The position numbers and the translations under genes were made by a program. From Symsagittifera roscoffensis (taxonomy: Eukaryota > Xenacoelomorpha > Acoela > Convolutidae): a DNA stretch of 64,000 bases. Of this stretch, positions 11,990 to 23,772 are shown piece by piece (position 1 is the stretch's first letter; each line of letters begins with the position of its first letter). The stretch spans positions 25,751,254 to 25,815,253 of the forward strand of contig NC_087065.1 in assembly GCF_963678635.1 (NCBI RefSeq). Direction: 5' to 3'. The notes beneath the pieces were generated by a model that saw only the letters and a list, made by a program, of their open reading frames with translations, had not been told where the DNA came from and did not search any database.

Positions 11990-12614
11990 CTGCTTTTTTC
12001 ACGTCTATAAATTGGGGATACATAATTCGTGAGCCATCATGGTTATGACAAAGTAGCAGGGTGATTTTAGTGATTTTAGTGATTTAGGTAATTTTCCTAA
12101 CATTCCTTTCCATATCTCCACTGATGGTTAGGCGGCTATTGGATTCACTGGCTTCACCCTTGGCCAATTTCCGTGTGTCGACATCTATATTTCAGTATCT
12201 CTCTTCCGTCTCTAATTGGTTCATTTGCACTCATTTCTTGAATGGCTACAAATGTTTCCATCCCTGTTCCACCGCTCTCGGTTGATCAATTATGTCCCTG
12301 ATTTTAAGATTGTTTGGAGTTACCAATTCGGTAATGGCTATCAGATTTGGTATGCCTGATTATATGGATTCTCCAAATGATGTTATTTTTTGTCCATTTT
12401 GTTTTGATCGTGTATTAGTGGTGATGCATTGAGGGTCTTTCCTGATGTGTTTCTCATCGATGTTAACTTCACTGTTTGTGTTATACCCTAAGTATCTAGT
12501 TCCCTACTCTCCCGTTTTAGTCGGTCTAGGTGGTCTATTTGCGAAGTTACCCAACCTTTTGGCCACATATCGGTCTGTTTTGCATGTCCTCTCTCGCTCG
12601 GTAGTTTGAATCTG
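11990..12614 (-). pseudogene. Degraded N-terminal half of the copia-type RT
   Basis: This interval lies between the charged linker and the recognisable RT blocks on the minus strand, where the N-terminal palm and fingers should be. The frames are shot through with stops. A short run near 12110-12175 resembling PTISGDMERNV recalls the conserved 'SPTiSr..mR' segment of RVT_2. A tenfold-base microrepeat (GTGATTTTAG, three copies, 12061-12090) interrupts it. Assigned mainly by position. Confidence 0.4.
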
Positions 12615-13041
12615 TTATTTGGTTCGTTTTAAATTTCTGGTAGATTTCATTTCATTGCAATTGGTACCTATTCTGTTTTCCCTAACTCTGAAGGCTCGCT
12701 CCTGTCCAATTCCTGATCTTGTATCACATGGCTCTCCTTCGGGATTTATGTCTGGACTTCGCCCAGAGTCTTCTCTTTTCTTCTTTCCTTTTTCGGCTTC
12801 CATGGTTGATTCTTTTTTTGTCGTTTTCTCGCTCTTTTTCGTGGTGGCTATCGTCTTGTTCAAGCTGCTTTTCCAATTGAGATTCTGGGTTTGATCCCGA
12901 TCCTCTTCGTATCGTTTGACTTACTGTGCTGCTGCTGTTATCTTGAATTGTTATTGAAGAACACGGCAGTCTTTCGTCAGATTTTGTGGAACTGGACGAA
13001 GATGTACCCATCATCTTCTCGGGGCATACAAATAATATCAA
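12615..13041 (-). pseudogene. Charged low-complexity linker of the copia-type polyprotein
   Basis: The minus-strand frame 13041-12724 reads 105 residues with SSSSSTKSDE, a Gln/Glu/Asp-rich stretch and a very basic end (SRKRKEEKRR). A second frame (12863-12615) overlaps it with similar Lys/Glu composition. Between integrase and RT, copia-type polyproteins usually carry such a low-complexity linker, and this lies exactly there on the minus strand. No catalytic domain. Confidence 0.45.
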
Positions 13042-13177
13042 AATCCCAGGTTCTCACACAACAAGTCGTGAAGTTGATAATTTCTCCTTCATCAATTGGG
13101 GTCGGCGTTGATACTGAAAATCGAAAATTCGATTTATCTCTTGTCTTCTTAATCTTGTTTTTAAACCTTCTCGGCAT
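12977..13177 (-). pseudogene. Possible integrase C-terminal segment
   Basis: The 66-residue minus-strand frame has a basic start (MPRRFKNKIKKTRDKSNFR) followed by EGEIINF...WDFDIICMPREDDGYIFVQF. It is globular-looking and precedes the charged linker in polyprotein order, the place of the integrase C-terminal domain. I do not recognise family-specific residues, so the call rests on position. Confidence 0.3.
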
Positions 13178-13353
13178 CTATTCTTGTAGGCTATTGCTAG
13201 TTAATTGTTTTTCTTCTCATTCTGTCCAGTGTTGTTCGCATAAAATGATTGTTTTCAATTAAAAGTATAATTTTGACAGTGGCACTGTTTTAAAGTTACA
13301 ATTTGCACGTAAAGTAAAATTTCAACTAACGTTATCCGTAACTTTTCCGTTCT

Positions 13354-13964
13354 GAATGTTCTGCTCGTAAATTTTGTAATCTTTTTGGTAAGTTGCTACT
13401 TCTATTACTCTAAGATGTTTCAAATTCAAATAATTTTCCGTTTCTGTTTTTGATTGAATTTTTTGGTTAACTGATTTGGAAAGAAAAAACTGTTCAGTGA
13501 ACGCCTTGATTTTCAGTGTTCGATCCGGTCGAGCTTATTACGTCACTCTGATCTGTTTCTCCACAAGAACGGAAATCTCTGAAAGTGCTGCAATTATCAT
13601 CAGGACGTAAGTATCTCCCATGCGTGCGTTGAACGAATTATTACTTTTATTTAATGGCAATCTTGTTGATGAATGAATGGGGTTTGAGCGGGGTGGTTAT
13701 CATTGAAGACTTGTTGATCCGCGTTGATAAGATTGATGCAATCACAATACTTTTTTTCGGTTTTATTAAATTGCTGTTAAATGCTCGGGTGTCATCTTGT
13801 CTTTTTGTGTTTCAGTCTTTGCCAAGAATTACTTGGGTATGATGTGCGTGAATGATCCTTTTTCCATCTATACTGCTTTCTCATATATATGTTTTTTTTT
13901 AATGGTAACTGATTTAATTCCAATTTTTAAGTTGGTTCACTGATAGTTTTTGACTTTTATTTTT
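13354..13964 (-). repeat. Internal block G2 of the copia-type element, reference copy
   Basis: This block recurs at 17648-18262, 18985-19151 (truncated) and 23773-24312. Shared words include GTGTTCGATCCGGT, TTGATCCGCGTTGATAAGAT and GTGTCATCTTGTCTTTTTGT. On the minus strand it lies between the integrase-like block H and the linker, so it should be part of the integrase gene, but every frame carries stops. The left edge at GAATGTTCTG (13354) is exactly where the other copies join gag sequence. The right edge is cut by the nested TG...CA insertion. Confidence 0.7.
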
Positions 13965-16425
13965 TGTAAACGTGGGGCAATTCACAATATCTCCAGGCCG
14001 GTCTTGCTTCCTATTTCACACCGCCGCAATATGTTCCCTTTGGTACTGAGGTCAGCGGGGCAACCGATTCCCAGTACTGTTCACAATCCCAAAAGGTGGT
14101 TGGCTGCTCTGTACTGTACTGTGCTGCTCGCCCCGTGATTCGTGCTCTTCCGACTGTATCTCAACCGTCAATCAATAATCGATCGCAACAACAATTCCAA
14201 TAATAAGAAGGAATTAAGGAATGAATATAACCAAATACATAGTAGCCTATAATTGGCTGAAATATAAATTAATCATTCAATGAAAGAGAGGGGTTCGCGA
14301 TTACTATTACTTAAACCAACTGCCTCCTGCAGTTCAATTAACACCTCACTACAAACTAACGTTCTCCTCGAGAACTTCGTTCAATATCAATCGTTCAACA
14401 ACGATTTCGCTATCCTCTAGATAGCCTGACTATCATTCACTAACTAATCTACATTCACATAAACAAGTCTTCCAACTCGTTCTCACTTTACTTTGAGAAT
14501 CAAGCGACTACCTTAGCTTGTAGCCCAAATTGTTCTCTAACTAACCGAGAACCAAATATTCGATTCGCTCGCAATAATTCTTCTGACTCTTACAGGCTTT
14601 CCGGTACCCTCCAATTCCTTATCTTTCTTTACACTTAGTTTTAGTTAAGTCACGCCATTCTCTATCAGTCCTGACATCCGCCTAAATCACCCGTCCGAAC
14701 AAGTTTAAGACTATATCCCTCTCCCTGTCAACTCTGCCACGTGTCAACTTCGGTTTCTTTTATCAATCTTTTCACACTTATTAGATACCCGGAATGCGGT
14801 AGCTGTCACAATCTGACCAAGCAAACAAATGTCATACGGTTCCAGTCAACCAATTCCTGACCTCTGTGAACTTCAGCTCTCGAGTTCAACTAACCTCTAA
14901 ACCATGCCATGTTTACTCAGTATTTATTCCCAAGGTCTTTATTTTAATTATGCCGTTAACGTTCCGACCTCCCAAGGGTAGGGGGAGGCCCTTTTCATGG
15001 GTAGCTTATTCATTTCAGGCATCTAAAATTTCTATCTGTACTCTATTCCAATCCCGACCTTCTAGCTATCAGGGGAACGTAGTTCGTCTATTAGGGTTCA
15101 AATCAAACCAAAAAGTCACCTACGGGAAGCCAAGTGAAATCCCCATCCATTCATACTATTTAGGAAACTTAACTCTCATGCCGCGGTCCTATTACTATCA
15201 ATTTCTTCTGGAACTACTTTTCTTTAGTTTAGTTGAATTGCTATTAATAGATCACTCGCCAAGCTAAACTGAACCCAATGTTTACCAAGTCCACTTTGAA
15301 ATAAGTCCACTACTCCAAGGTTGCAATTTAAAACTGTATCTCTATCGGCTTCTGCTGTAATTCCCCATATATAAGTTTTCCTCCCATTTTTTTAATAGGT
15401 GACCCATTCTCATTTCCAGGGGTTGGGCTGGGGAATACGCCACTTTCCGGTGTTAGTCCCAAGTTTTCTATACAAATTTGATCCTAAACGCCCAAAGGTC
15501 AATTTGAGGTCACCCAGGGGTTAACCGGGGTCAAACTTCCATATTTGGGTTCAAAATCCCATGGGGGTCCTAACTACCAAGTTTCATCTATATCCCGTTA
15601 ATATTTCCCAAGTTATCCAATTTCTAAGGTCCATTATCACTTTTTCCGGGAAAAGGCTATTAACACCGGAAGGAGTCACCGGAGGGTTTTCACTCGCTAG
15701 GGGTTTTTTTTCGGGGTCCGTATCTTATTTCCATTGCCGCAATAAATTTGATATGCCCTCGCTCATTATTTTGCGTGAATTGCCTATTTCCGGTCTAAGG
15801 GGGGTGTTTTTTAAGTGCTAATAGCTTCCGATCCAACCGCCGGATTTGGTTCAAATTATAATACAAGATGTATCTTTCCATTACCTATCATCCCTCCAAG
15901 TTTCAACTCCCTGCAATCATCGGTGACCGAGAAACGACTTCCGGAAGTTAGGGGTGGGTTTGTTTACTTAGGGCATAAAACCGGAAGTGGGGGTCTTAGG
16001 GGTCTGGGTTTCGAAACTTAAGCTCTCCTTAATTAGGCCTACAACATACTAGAATTTGAGCCCAACACCGCCGCTTGTTTCCGAGTTCTGATAGGGCCAT
16101 TTACACTTCCGGGGACCGTTATCACTTGCCGCCCAAGGGTCTGAGGGGTCCCATTTTCTGTATGCCCGGGTCAGATCATCTCTAGTATCGCTCCTCTGAA
16201 TTTCATAACATTAGCTTTCTTTGTTCCGATTTGGGGGGGTGGGGGGGGGGGGGGGTTCGCCGATTCTGTCAAATTTTGTTTTCTGGCATAGGAGGGACGA
16301 TATCTTCGAAGATTGAATTAATTTGAACTCTACCCTTTGTTTGCTCTACTGCTTAACTTAATGACGACTCAATCTTACGCTCAGGTTACTATAGCATGTA
16401 ATACAGTAGAATCACCAATTCTACA
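13965..16425. mobile_element. Probable solo LTR (2461 bp) with 5-bp target duplication
   Basis: The insertion starts TGTAAACG and ends TTCTACA, and is flanked by TTTTT at 13960-13964 and 16426-16430. The uninterrupted target survives in the paralogous repeat at about 18250-18275, where the T-run passes directly into CAGCTTTTTCTGG. TG...CA ends with a 5-bp duplication are typical of LTR elements. No gag or pol reading is present and the two ends do not repeat each other, so a solo LTR fits best. Composition is distinctly less AT-rich than the surroundings, with recurring ACCGGAAG and CCAAGTTTCA words. A small non-autonomous LTR element with unseen short LTRs is an alternative. Confidence 0.65.
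16233..16255. repeat. Poly-G tract (G7-T-G15)
   Basis: An almost pure guanine run, very unusual in this AT-rich window, near the right end of the solo-LTR candidate. It could form a G-quadruplex on the plus strand. Length may be unreliable because homopolymers are error-prone in sequencing. Confidence 0.85.
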
Positions 16426-16430
16426 TTTTT

Positions 16431-17200
16431 CAGCTTTTTCTGGTTTTCTGCTTTGATGATTTTTCCTTGTACTGCTTGAATGGTATGCAGGCGTTGTTTG
16501 ATAGATCTAAGACTTGTTTTTTCGTCTCTGTTAAAGTTTCTTGTTTTTGATCCTGTCAGAGCAATGTCTATCTTCCCATCTTTTATCCTTCTGTAGTGAG
16601 TTGATTTGTAATTTTTGCTGGTCTACTTCTATAGTTATTTTTCTCTGCCCTGGTTAGTTTCTATCGATGTTGAATGTGTGATGTTTTTAATAGCTTCCGA
16701 GCAATGTCGATGACCGACTCTAAGTTCTCCACCGCTTGATTGCTTAAAAGGCATGTTAGAACCTAATCAACACTATAAAATTTAGATATTAAGAAAAAAC
16801 GGCTTTCTTTAATGGGGAGATATTCTACGAACTCCGTGTTTCCTATTCCAAATTTGACTTTTTGGTCTGAACTTCCGTTTCTTTCTTATAACTTTGTGCA
16901 TTCATTGGTTTCTAGGGTCTCTCCTATCTTTTCTAAGCTTTTCTTTGTTATACTATTTTTGCCGCTTCAGAACCTATAATGGGTTGAAACCTTTTTTTTC
17001 CGCTATCGAACCATTCGTATGATTTAGTTGATTCCTACAAAAACAATTTTCGTGCAGGTACCAACATGGCGATACGTCACTATTTCCTGTTTTTCCCTCC
17101 TCTTGTGGTGTTACTCCTTCCATCTGGATGTTTCCCTGATTTATGTTTTCATTGTTTTCTTTAAATCATTGAATGTTTTCATCATTGCTGTAAATGACTT
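16431..17200 (-). repeat. Block H fragment plus one ~643-bp satellite monomer
   Basis: Bases 16431-16535 resume block H after the nested insertion. From about 16570 a single copy of the satellite monomer follows, with its CGATGTTGAAT landmark at 16665, ending near 17200 where gag-like sequence begins. H is shorter here than elsewhere, because part of it is deleted just after GACTTGTTTTTT. Confidence 0.75.
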
Positions 17201-17647
17201 CTTGGTATCTCGCACAGAACCTACTTTGGTCACCTCTTTGATTGTCGTCCCCGGTTAACTTATTCAATTATTCCATGTTACTCTTTGATTTTTCGTTTTT
17301 TGGAACGCTTTTGCAAAGTATCCCCTGAATTTTACAGTTGAAACATTTCACGCTCGTTCTTCCCCCCCTTGTTTTCTCCAATTCTGCTCCGATTAGCTCC
17401 TCTGATGTACATAATGTCGCCTATTGCCTCTTCATTTGTACACATTCTCTTTGTATGTTCTAAATTCCTGGGGCCCAAGTCTCACTGCCGGAGCTGCTCT
17501 TGGCCAAGCCTTCTTGGTTCATTTGTTGGCTTTCACCTAAATTTGAGCATGTAAAAAGTGGCACGCGGTAGAGAATTTCAGTTATTATCATCTCCAGAGC
17601 TTCCATTCTTTTTCGATTTTTTTCTTATTCGTTTTTTATTTGTCACA
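17201..17647 (-). pseudogene. Gag fragment with CCHC-like zinc knuckle (copy 1)
   Basis: On the minus strand 17348-17331 encodes KCFNCK, the first half of a CX2C zinc knuckle as found in retroelement nucleocapsid. It is followed across a one-base frame change by a segment equivalent to 'GxFAKxC' in which the final Cys is gone. Upstream on the minus strand is a basic Ser/Arg-rich stretch (RGANRSRIGENK). The same block recurs at 18601-18984, 23328-23772 and 46646-47083. It ends at 17647 in a sharp junction to block G2. Confidence 0.6.
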
Positions 17648-18262
17648 GAATGTTCTGCTTGTAAACTTTGTGATCCTTTTGGTCAGTTGCTACTTCTTTT
17701 ACTTTAAGATGTTTCAAAGTCAAATAATTTTTGGTTTCTGTTTTTGACTGAATGTTTTGGTTAATTGATTTCAAAAGAAAAAACTGTTAAGTGAACGCCT
17801 TGATTTTCAGTGTTCGATCCGGTTGAAATTATTACGTCACTCTGATCTATTTTTCCACAAGAACGGAAAATTCTGAAAGTGCTGCGATTATCATCAGGGC
17901 GTAAGTATCTCCCAGGCGTGCGTTGAACGAGTTTTTACTTCTACTTAAGGGCAATCTTGTTGATGGATGAATTGATTTTGGGCGGGGTGATTATCGTTGA
18001 AGACTTGTTGATCCGCGTTGATAAGATTGATGCAATCACAATATTTTTTGCGGATTCATCAAATTGTTGTTAAATGCTCGGGTGTCATCTTGTCTTTTTG
18101 TGTTCCAGTCTTTGCCAAGAATTACTTTGGTATGATGTGCGTGAATGAGTGAATGATCCTTTTTCTCTCTATACTGCTTTACATGCATGTTTTTTTTTCT
18201 TCATGGCAAGCGATTTAGTTCCCATTTTTGAGTTGGTTCACTGACAATTTCTGACTTTTTTT
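17648..18262 (-). repeat. Block G2, second copy
   Basis: Aligns over its whole length with 13354-13964 and 23773-24312. The T-run at its right end leads uninterrupted into block H (CAGCTTTTTCTGG), showing the arrangement before the 2461-bp insertion at 13965. All frames contain stops. Confidence 0.75.
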
Positions 18263-18600
18263 CAGCTTTTTCTGGTTATCTGCTTTGATGATTTTTCCTT
18301 GTACTGCATAAATGGTATCCAGGCGTTGTTTCATAGATCTAAGACTTGTTTTTTGGCTTTGACAGAATTATCTAGAAATTATTTTTATGTTAGAACTTTG
18401 AGGGCTGAATTTCTCCCGTACATGCCCCCTTCACGTCTAATACCTTGTTTTCAAATGTTGCCTATGCAATAATTGTTTCAGTGTCGTCAGTCACTCCCCA
18501 CCCAAGTCAAGAAGAAATGATTGTGTCGGACCGAATTTTATAAACTAAGCCATTATTGTCCGTTTCATCACTCACTCAGATTTTTTCGATTGTATGAACA
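18263..18600 (-). pseudogene. Block H: possible copia-type integrase core remnant
   Basis: On the minus strand this block can be read as LDLSNNACIPFKQYKEKSSK. That recalls the 'FkqYkaxvExqtgk' helix preceding the 'LRSDNG' catalytic motif of copia-type integrase. The catalytic motif itself is not preserved, so the match is weak. The block recurs at 16431-16535, 19152-19460 and 24313-24655. Here it is fused directly to gag sequence at about 18600, with the satellite monomers between them missing. Confidence 0.4.
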
Positions 18601-18984
18601 TTATTCTATGTTCCTCTTTGGTTTTTTTTTCCTTTTCTGCAACTCTTTTGCAAAGTATCCCCTGAATTTTACAGTTAAAAAACATTTCACGCTCCTTCTT
18701 CCTCCCGAGTTTTTTCCAGTTCAGCTCCGATTAGCTCCTCTGATGGATATAATGTCGCCTGTTGCCTCTTCATTTGTACACATTCTCATTGTATGTTCTA
18801 AGTTCCTGTGGCCGTTGTCTCACTGTCGGAGCTGCTCTTGGCCAAGCTTACTTGTTCATTTGTTGGCTTTCACCTAAATTTGAGCATGTAAAAAGTGGCA
18901 CGCGGTAGAGAATTTCAGTTATTATCATCTCCAGAGCTTCCATTCTTTTTCGATTTTTTTCTTATTCGTTTTTTATTTGTCACA
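18601..18984 (-). pseudogene. Gag fragment with zinc-knuckle remnant (copy 2)
   Basis: Near-duplicate of 17231-17647. The knuckle region (about 18650-18690) has extra T residues that break the frame between the CFxxC half and the GYFAK half. The upstream RGANRS-like part and the Met/Cys-rich stretch before it are recognisable. It ends at 18984 in the same junction (TGTCACA to GAATGTTCTG) as the other copies. Confidence 0.6.
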
Positions 18985-19799
18985 GAATGTTCTGCTTGTA
19001 TACTTTGTAATCCTTTTGGTCAGTTGCTACTGCTTTTACTTTAAGATGTTTCAAATTCAAATAATTTTCGGTTTCTGTTTTTGACTGAATGTTTTGGTTA
19101 ATTGATTTCAAAAGAAACAACTGTTAAGTGAACGCCTTGATTTTCAGTGTTCCTTGTACTGCTTAAATGGTATGCAAGCGTTGTTTCATAGATCTAAGAC
19201 TTGTTTTTTGGCATTGACAGAATTATCTAGAAATTATTTTTATGTTAGAACTTTGAGGGCTAAATTTCTCCCGTACATGCCCCCTTCACGTCTAATACCT
19301 TGTTTTCAAATGTTGCCTATGCAATAATTGTTTCAGTGTCGTCAGTCAATCCCCACCCAAGTCAAGAAGAAATGATTGTTGTCGGACCGAATTTTATAAA
19401 CTAAGCCATTATTGTCCGTTTCATCACTCACTCAGATTTTTTCGATTGTATGAAAATTGTGGCACTCATTAATATGAATTCATTTATCAAGTGCAAAATT
19501 GTAAGTTTTCAATTTTTTACTGTCTTTACCTTGTGTAAAGTCTAAGGCTACGCTTAGATTGAAGTCAGTGTTTCTATGTAAGCTCAACTTATGATCTTTT
19601 GAAGTTATTGTATTTGGCACGTGAGTCAGATTTCTTTATGATGTTGCCGATCAATTTAAAAAAAAAATTGTCGTCTCTGTTAAAGTTTTTTTCTGAAGTA
19701 AGTTTTCATAAATAATATTAATTTTTCTGTTGAATTCTATCCGAAGCAAAAATGGAGGTTCTTGAAACGTGCTTATCATATCTCACATTTTTGATCCTG
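18985..19799 (-). repeat. Truncated G2 fused to block H and its extension
   Basis: Bases 18985-19151 match the first part of G2, then the sequence jumps into the middle of block H (CCTTGTACTGC). This removes about 480 bp compared with the copy at 17648-18600. H continues to about 19460 and is followed by an extension (19460-19799) shared with 24655-24865. The breakpoint shows only trivial T-rich microhomology. Confidence 0.7.
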
Positions 19800-22700
19800 T
19801 CAGAGCAATGTCTATCTTACCATCTTTTATCCTTCTGGAGTGAGTTGATTTGTAATTTTTTCTTGTCTACTTCTATAGTTAATTTTCTCTGCCCTGGTTC
19901 GTTTCTATCGATGTTGACTGTGTGATGTTTTTTAATAGCTTCCGTCCAATAACGGTGACCGAATAAGTCCTCCAGCGCTTGATTGCCAAAAAGGCACTTT
20001 TTATCTCAATCAACAGTATATATTTTAAAACCGCTTTCCTTGATAGAGAGATATACTAAAAAATCCGCTTTTCTTCTGCCATATTTGATTTTTTGGTATG
20101 AATTTCCCTTTCTTTCTTATAATTTTCTGCATTCATTGGCTTCTAGGGTCTCTCCTATCCTTTCTAAGCACTTCTTTCTTTTTATCTTTTTTGCCGCTTC
20201 AGAACCTATAGTGGGTTGAAACCTTTTTTTGCACTATCGAACCATTCGTGTGAGTTGATTGATTCCTACAAAAACAATTTTCCTGCAGGTACCAACATGG
20301 CGATACGTCACTATTTCAAGTTGTTTTCCTCCTCTTGTGGTGTTACTCCTTCCATCATGATGTTTCCCTGTTTTCTGTTTTCATTGGTTTCTTCAAGTCA
20401 TTGAATGTTTTCATCATTGCTGTAAATGACTTCAATCCTTATAAGTCTTCCATCCTTTATCCATGTGTAGTGACTCGATTTGTAAATTTTTGTTTTCTAT
20501 TTCTATGGTTAAATTACTCTGCCCTGGTTTCTATCGATGTTGAATGTGTGTTGTTTTTTAATAGCTTCCGTCCAATAACGGTGACCGACTCTAAGTTCTC
20601 CAGCACTTGATTGCCAAAAAGGCATTTTTTATCCTAATCAACAGTATATATTTTAAACCTTAAGAAAAAACCGCTTTCTTTGATAGGGAGATATACCACA
20701 AAATCCGCGTTTCCTCTGCCAATATTGACTTTTTGGTCTGTATTTCCCTTTCTTTCTTATAAATTTCTGCATTCACTGGCTTCTAGGGTCTCTCCTATCA
20801 TTTCTAAAACCTTCTTTGTTATTACTATTTTTGTCGCTTCAGAACCTATAATGAGTTGAAACCTTTTTTTCGCTATCGAACCATTCGTATGATTTAGTTG
20901 ATTCCTACAAAAACAATTTTCGTGCAGGTGCCAACATGGCGATACGTCACTATTTCCTGTTTTTCCCTCCTCTTGTGGTGTAACTCCTTCATCAGGATGT
21001 TTCACTGTTTGCTGTTTTCATTGGTTTGTTCAAGTCATTGAATGTTTTCATAATTGCTGTAAATGACTTCTATCCTTATATGTCTTCCCATCCTTTATCC
21101 ATCTGTAGTGACTTTATCCATTTGTAGTCTTATAATTTTTTGCATTCATTGGCTACTAGAGTCTCTCCTCTCATTTCTAAGCACTTCTTTTCTGAACCAT
21201 TTTTGCCGTTTCAAAACCTATAGTGGGTTGAAACCTTTTTTTGCACTATCAAACCATTCGTATGAGTTAATTGATTGCCACAAAAACATTTTTCCTGCAG
21301 GTACCAACATTGCGATACGTCAATATTTCATGTTTTTTCCTACTCTTGTGATGTTACTCCTTCCATCTTGATGTTTCCCTGTTTTCTGTTTTCATTGGTT
21401 TGTTCAAGTCATTGAAAGTTTTCATCATTGCTGTAAATGACTTCCATACTTATATGTCTTCCCATCCTTTATCCATGTGTAGTGACTCGATTTGTAAATT
21501 TTTGTTGTCTATTTCCATGGTTAAATTTCTCTGCCCTGGTTCGTTTCTATCGATGTTGAATGTATGTTGTTCTTTAATAGCTTCCGTCCAATAACGGTGA
21601 CCGACTCTAAGTTCTCCAGCGCTTGATTGCCAAAAAGGCATTTTGTATCCTAATCAACAGTATAAATTTTAAACCTTAAGAAAAAACCGCTTTTTCTGAT
21701 AGTGAGATATACTACAAAATCCGCTTTTCCTCTGCCAAGTTTGACTTTTCGGTCTGAATTTCCCTTTCTTTCTTATAACTTTCTGCATTCATTGGCTTCT
21801 AGGGTCTCTCCTATCATTTCTAAGCTCTTCTTTGTTATTACCATTTTTGCCGCTTCAGAACCTATAATGGGTAGAAAACTTTTTTTGCGCTATCGAACCA
21901 TTCGTATGATTTAGTTGATTCCTACAAAAACAATTTTCGTGAAGGTGCCAACATGGCGATACGTCACTATTTCCTGTTTTTCCCTCCTCTTTTGGTGTAA
22001 CTCCTTCATCATGATGTTTCCCTGTTTTCTATTTTCATTGGTTTCTTCAAGTCATTGAATGTTTTCATCATTGCTGTAAATGACTTCCATCCTTATATGT
22101 CTTCCCATCCTTTATCCATGTGTAGTGACTCGATTTGTAAATTTTTGTTGTCTATTTCCATGGTTAAATTTCTCTGCCCTGGTTCGTTTCTATCGATGTT
22201 GAATGTATGTTGTTCTTTAATAGCTTCCGTCCAATAACGGTGACCGACTCTAAGTTCTCCAGCGCTTGATTGCCAAAAAGGCATTTTGTATCCTAATCAA
22301 CAGTATAAATTTTAAACCTTAAGAAAAAACCGCTTTCTCTGATAGTGAGATATACTACAAAATCCGCTTTTCCTCTGCCAAGTTTGACTTTTCGGTCTGA
22401 ATTTCCCTTTCTTTCTTATAACTTTCTGCATTCATTGGCTTCTAGGGTCTCTCCTATCATTTCTAAGCTCTTCTTTGTTATTACCATTTTTGCCGCTTCA
22501 GAACCTATAATGGGTAGAAACCTTTTTTTTGCGCTATCGAACCATTGCGATATGTCAATATTTCATGTTTTTTTCCTAATCTTGTGGTGTTACTCCTTCC
22601 AACATGATGTTTCCCTGTTTTCTGTTTTCATTGTCTTTTTCAAGTCATTGAATGTTTTCATCATTGCTGTAAATGACTTCCATACTTATATGTCTTCCCA

Positions 22701-23327
22701 TCCTTTCTCCATATGTAGTGACTCGATTTGTAATTTTTTTTGTCTAGTTCTATAGTTAAATTTCTCTGCCCTGGTTAGTTTCTATCGATGTTGAATCTGT
22801 GATCTTTTTTAATAGCTTCCGTCTGATGTCGGTGACCAACTCTAAGTTCTCCAGCTCTTGATTGCCAAAAAGGCATGTAATATACTGATCAACAGTATAT
22901 ATTTTAAAAATGAGAAAATAATTACTTTCTTTGATAGTGAGATATACTACGACATCCGCGTTTCCTCTACCAAGTTTGATTTTTTGGTATGAATTTCCCT
23001 TTCTTTCTTATAATTTTCTGCATTCATTGGCTTCTAGGTTCTCTACTATCATTTCTAACCTCTTCTTTGTTATTAGTATTTTTGCCGCTTCAGAACCTAT
23101 AATAAGTTGAAACCTTTATTTTGCACTATCGAACCATTCGTATGAGTTGATTGATTCCTACAAAAACAATTTTCCTGCAGGTACCAACATGGCGATTCCT
23201 CACTATTGCATGTTTTTTTTCCTCCTCTCGTGTTGGTCCTCCTTCCATCTTGATGTTTCCCTGATTTATGTTTTCATTGTTTTCTTAAATTCATTGAATG
23301 TTTTCATCATTGCTGTAAATGACTTCT
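19800..23327 (-). repeat. Satellite array A (~643-bp monomers)
   Basis: Landmark CGATGTTGA occurs at 19909, 20535, 21551, 22194 and 22786. A partial monomer lacking it lies around 21000-21130, and other small deletions are present. The monomers with landmarks at 21551 and 22194 are nearly identical: a 63-codon minus-strand reading is the same in both, which indicates recent homogenisation. In minus-strand order the monomer lies between gag and block H, so it derives from the protease or early integrase part of the copia-type element. Confidence 0.9.
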
Positions 23328-23772
23328 AGGTTTCTCTTACAGAACCTACTTTGGTCACCTGTTTGATTATCGTCCCTGGTTAACTTATTCAATTATTCTA
23401 TGTTCCTCTTTGGTTTTTTTTCCTTTTCTGCAACTCTTTTGCAAAGTATCCCCTGAAGTTTACTGTTAAAAAACATTTCACGCTCCTTCTTCCTCCCGAG
23501 TTTTTTCCAGTTCAGCTCCGATTAGCTCCTCTGATGGATATAATGTCGTCTGTTGCCTCTTCATTTGTACACATTCTCGTTGTATGTTCTAAGTTCCTGG
23601 GGCCGTTGTCTCCCTGTCGGAGCTACTCTTGGCCAAGCTTTATTGGTTCATTTGTTGGCTTTCACCTAAAATTGAGCATCTAAAAAGTGGCACGCGGTAG
23701 AGTATGTCAGTTATTATCATCTCCAGAGGTTCCATTTTCAATTTTTTTCTTTTTCGTTTTTTGTATGTCACA
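23328..23772 (-). pseudogene. Gag fragment with zinc-knuckle remnant (copy 3)
   Basis: Matches 17201-17647 and 18601-18984, including the AGAACCTACTTTGGTCACCT word next to the satellite end and the Cys/Lys-rich knuckle region on the minus strand. Frames are interrupted. It ends at 23772 with the recurrent junction into G2. Confidence 0.6.
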
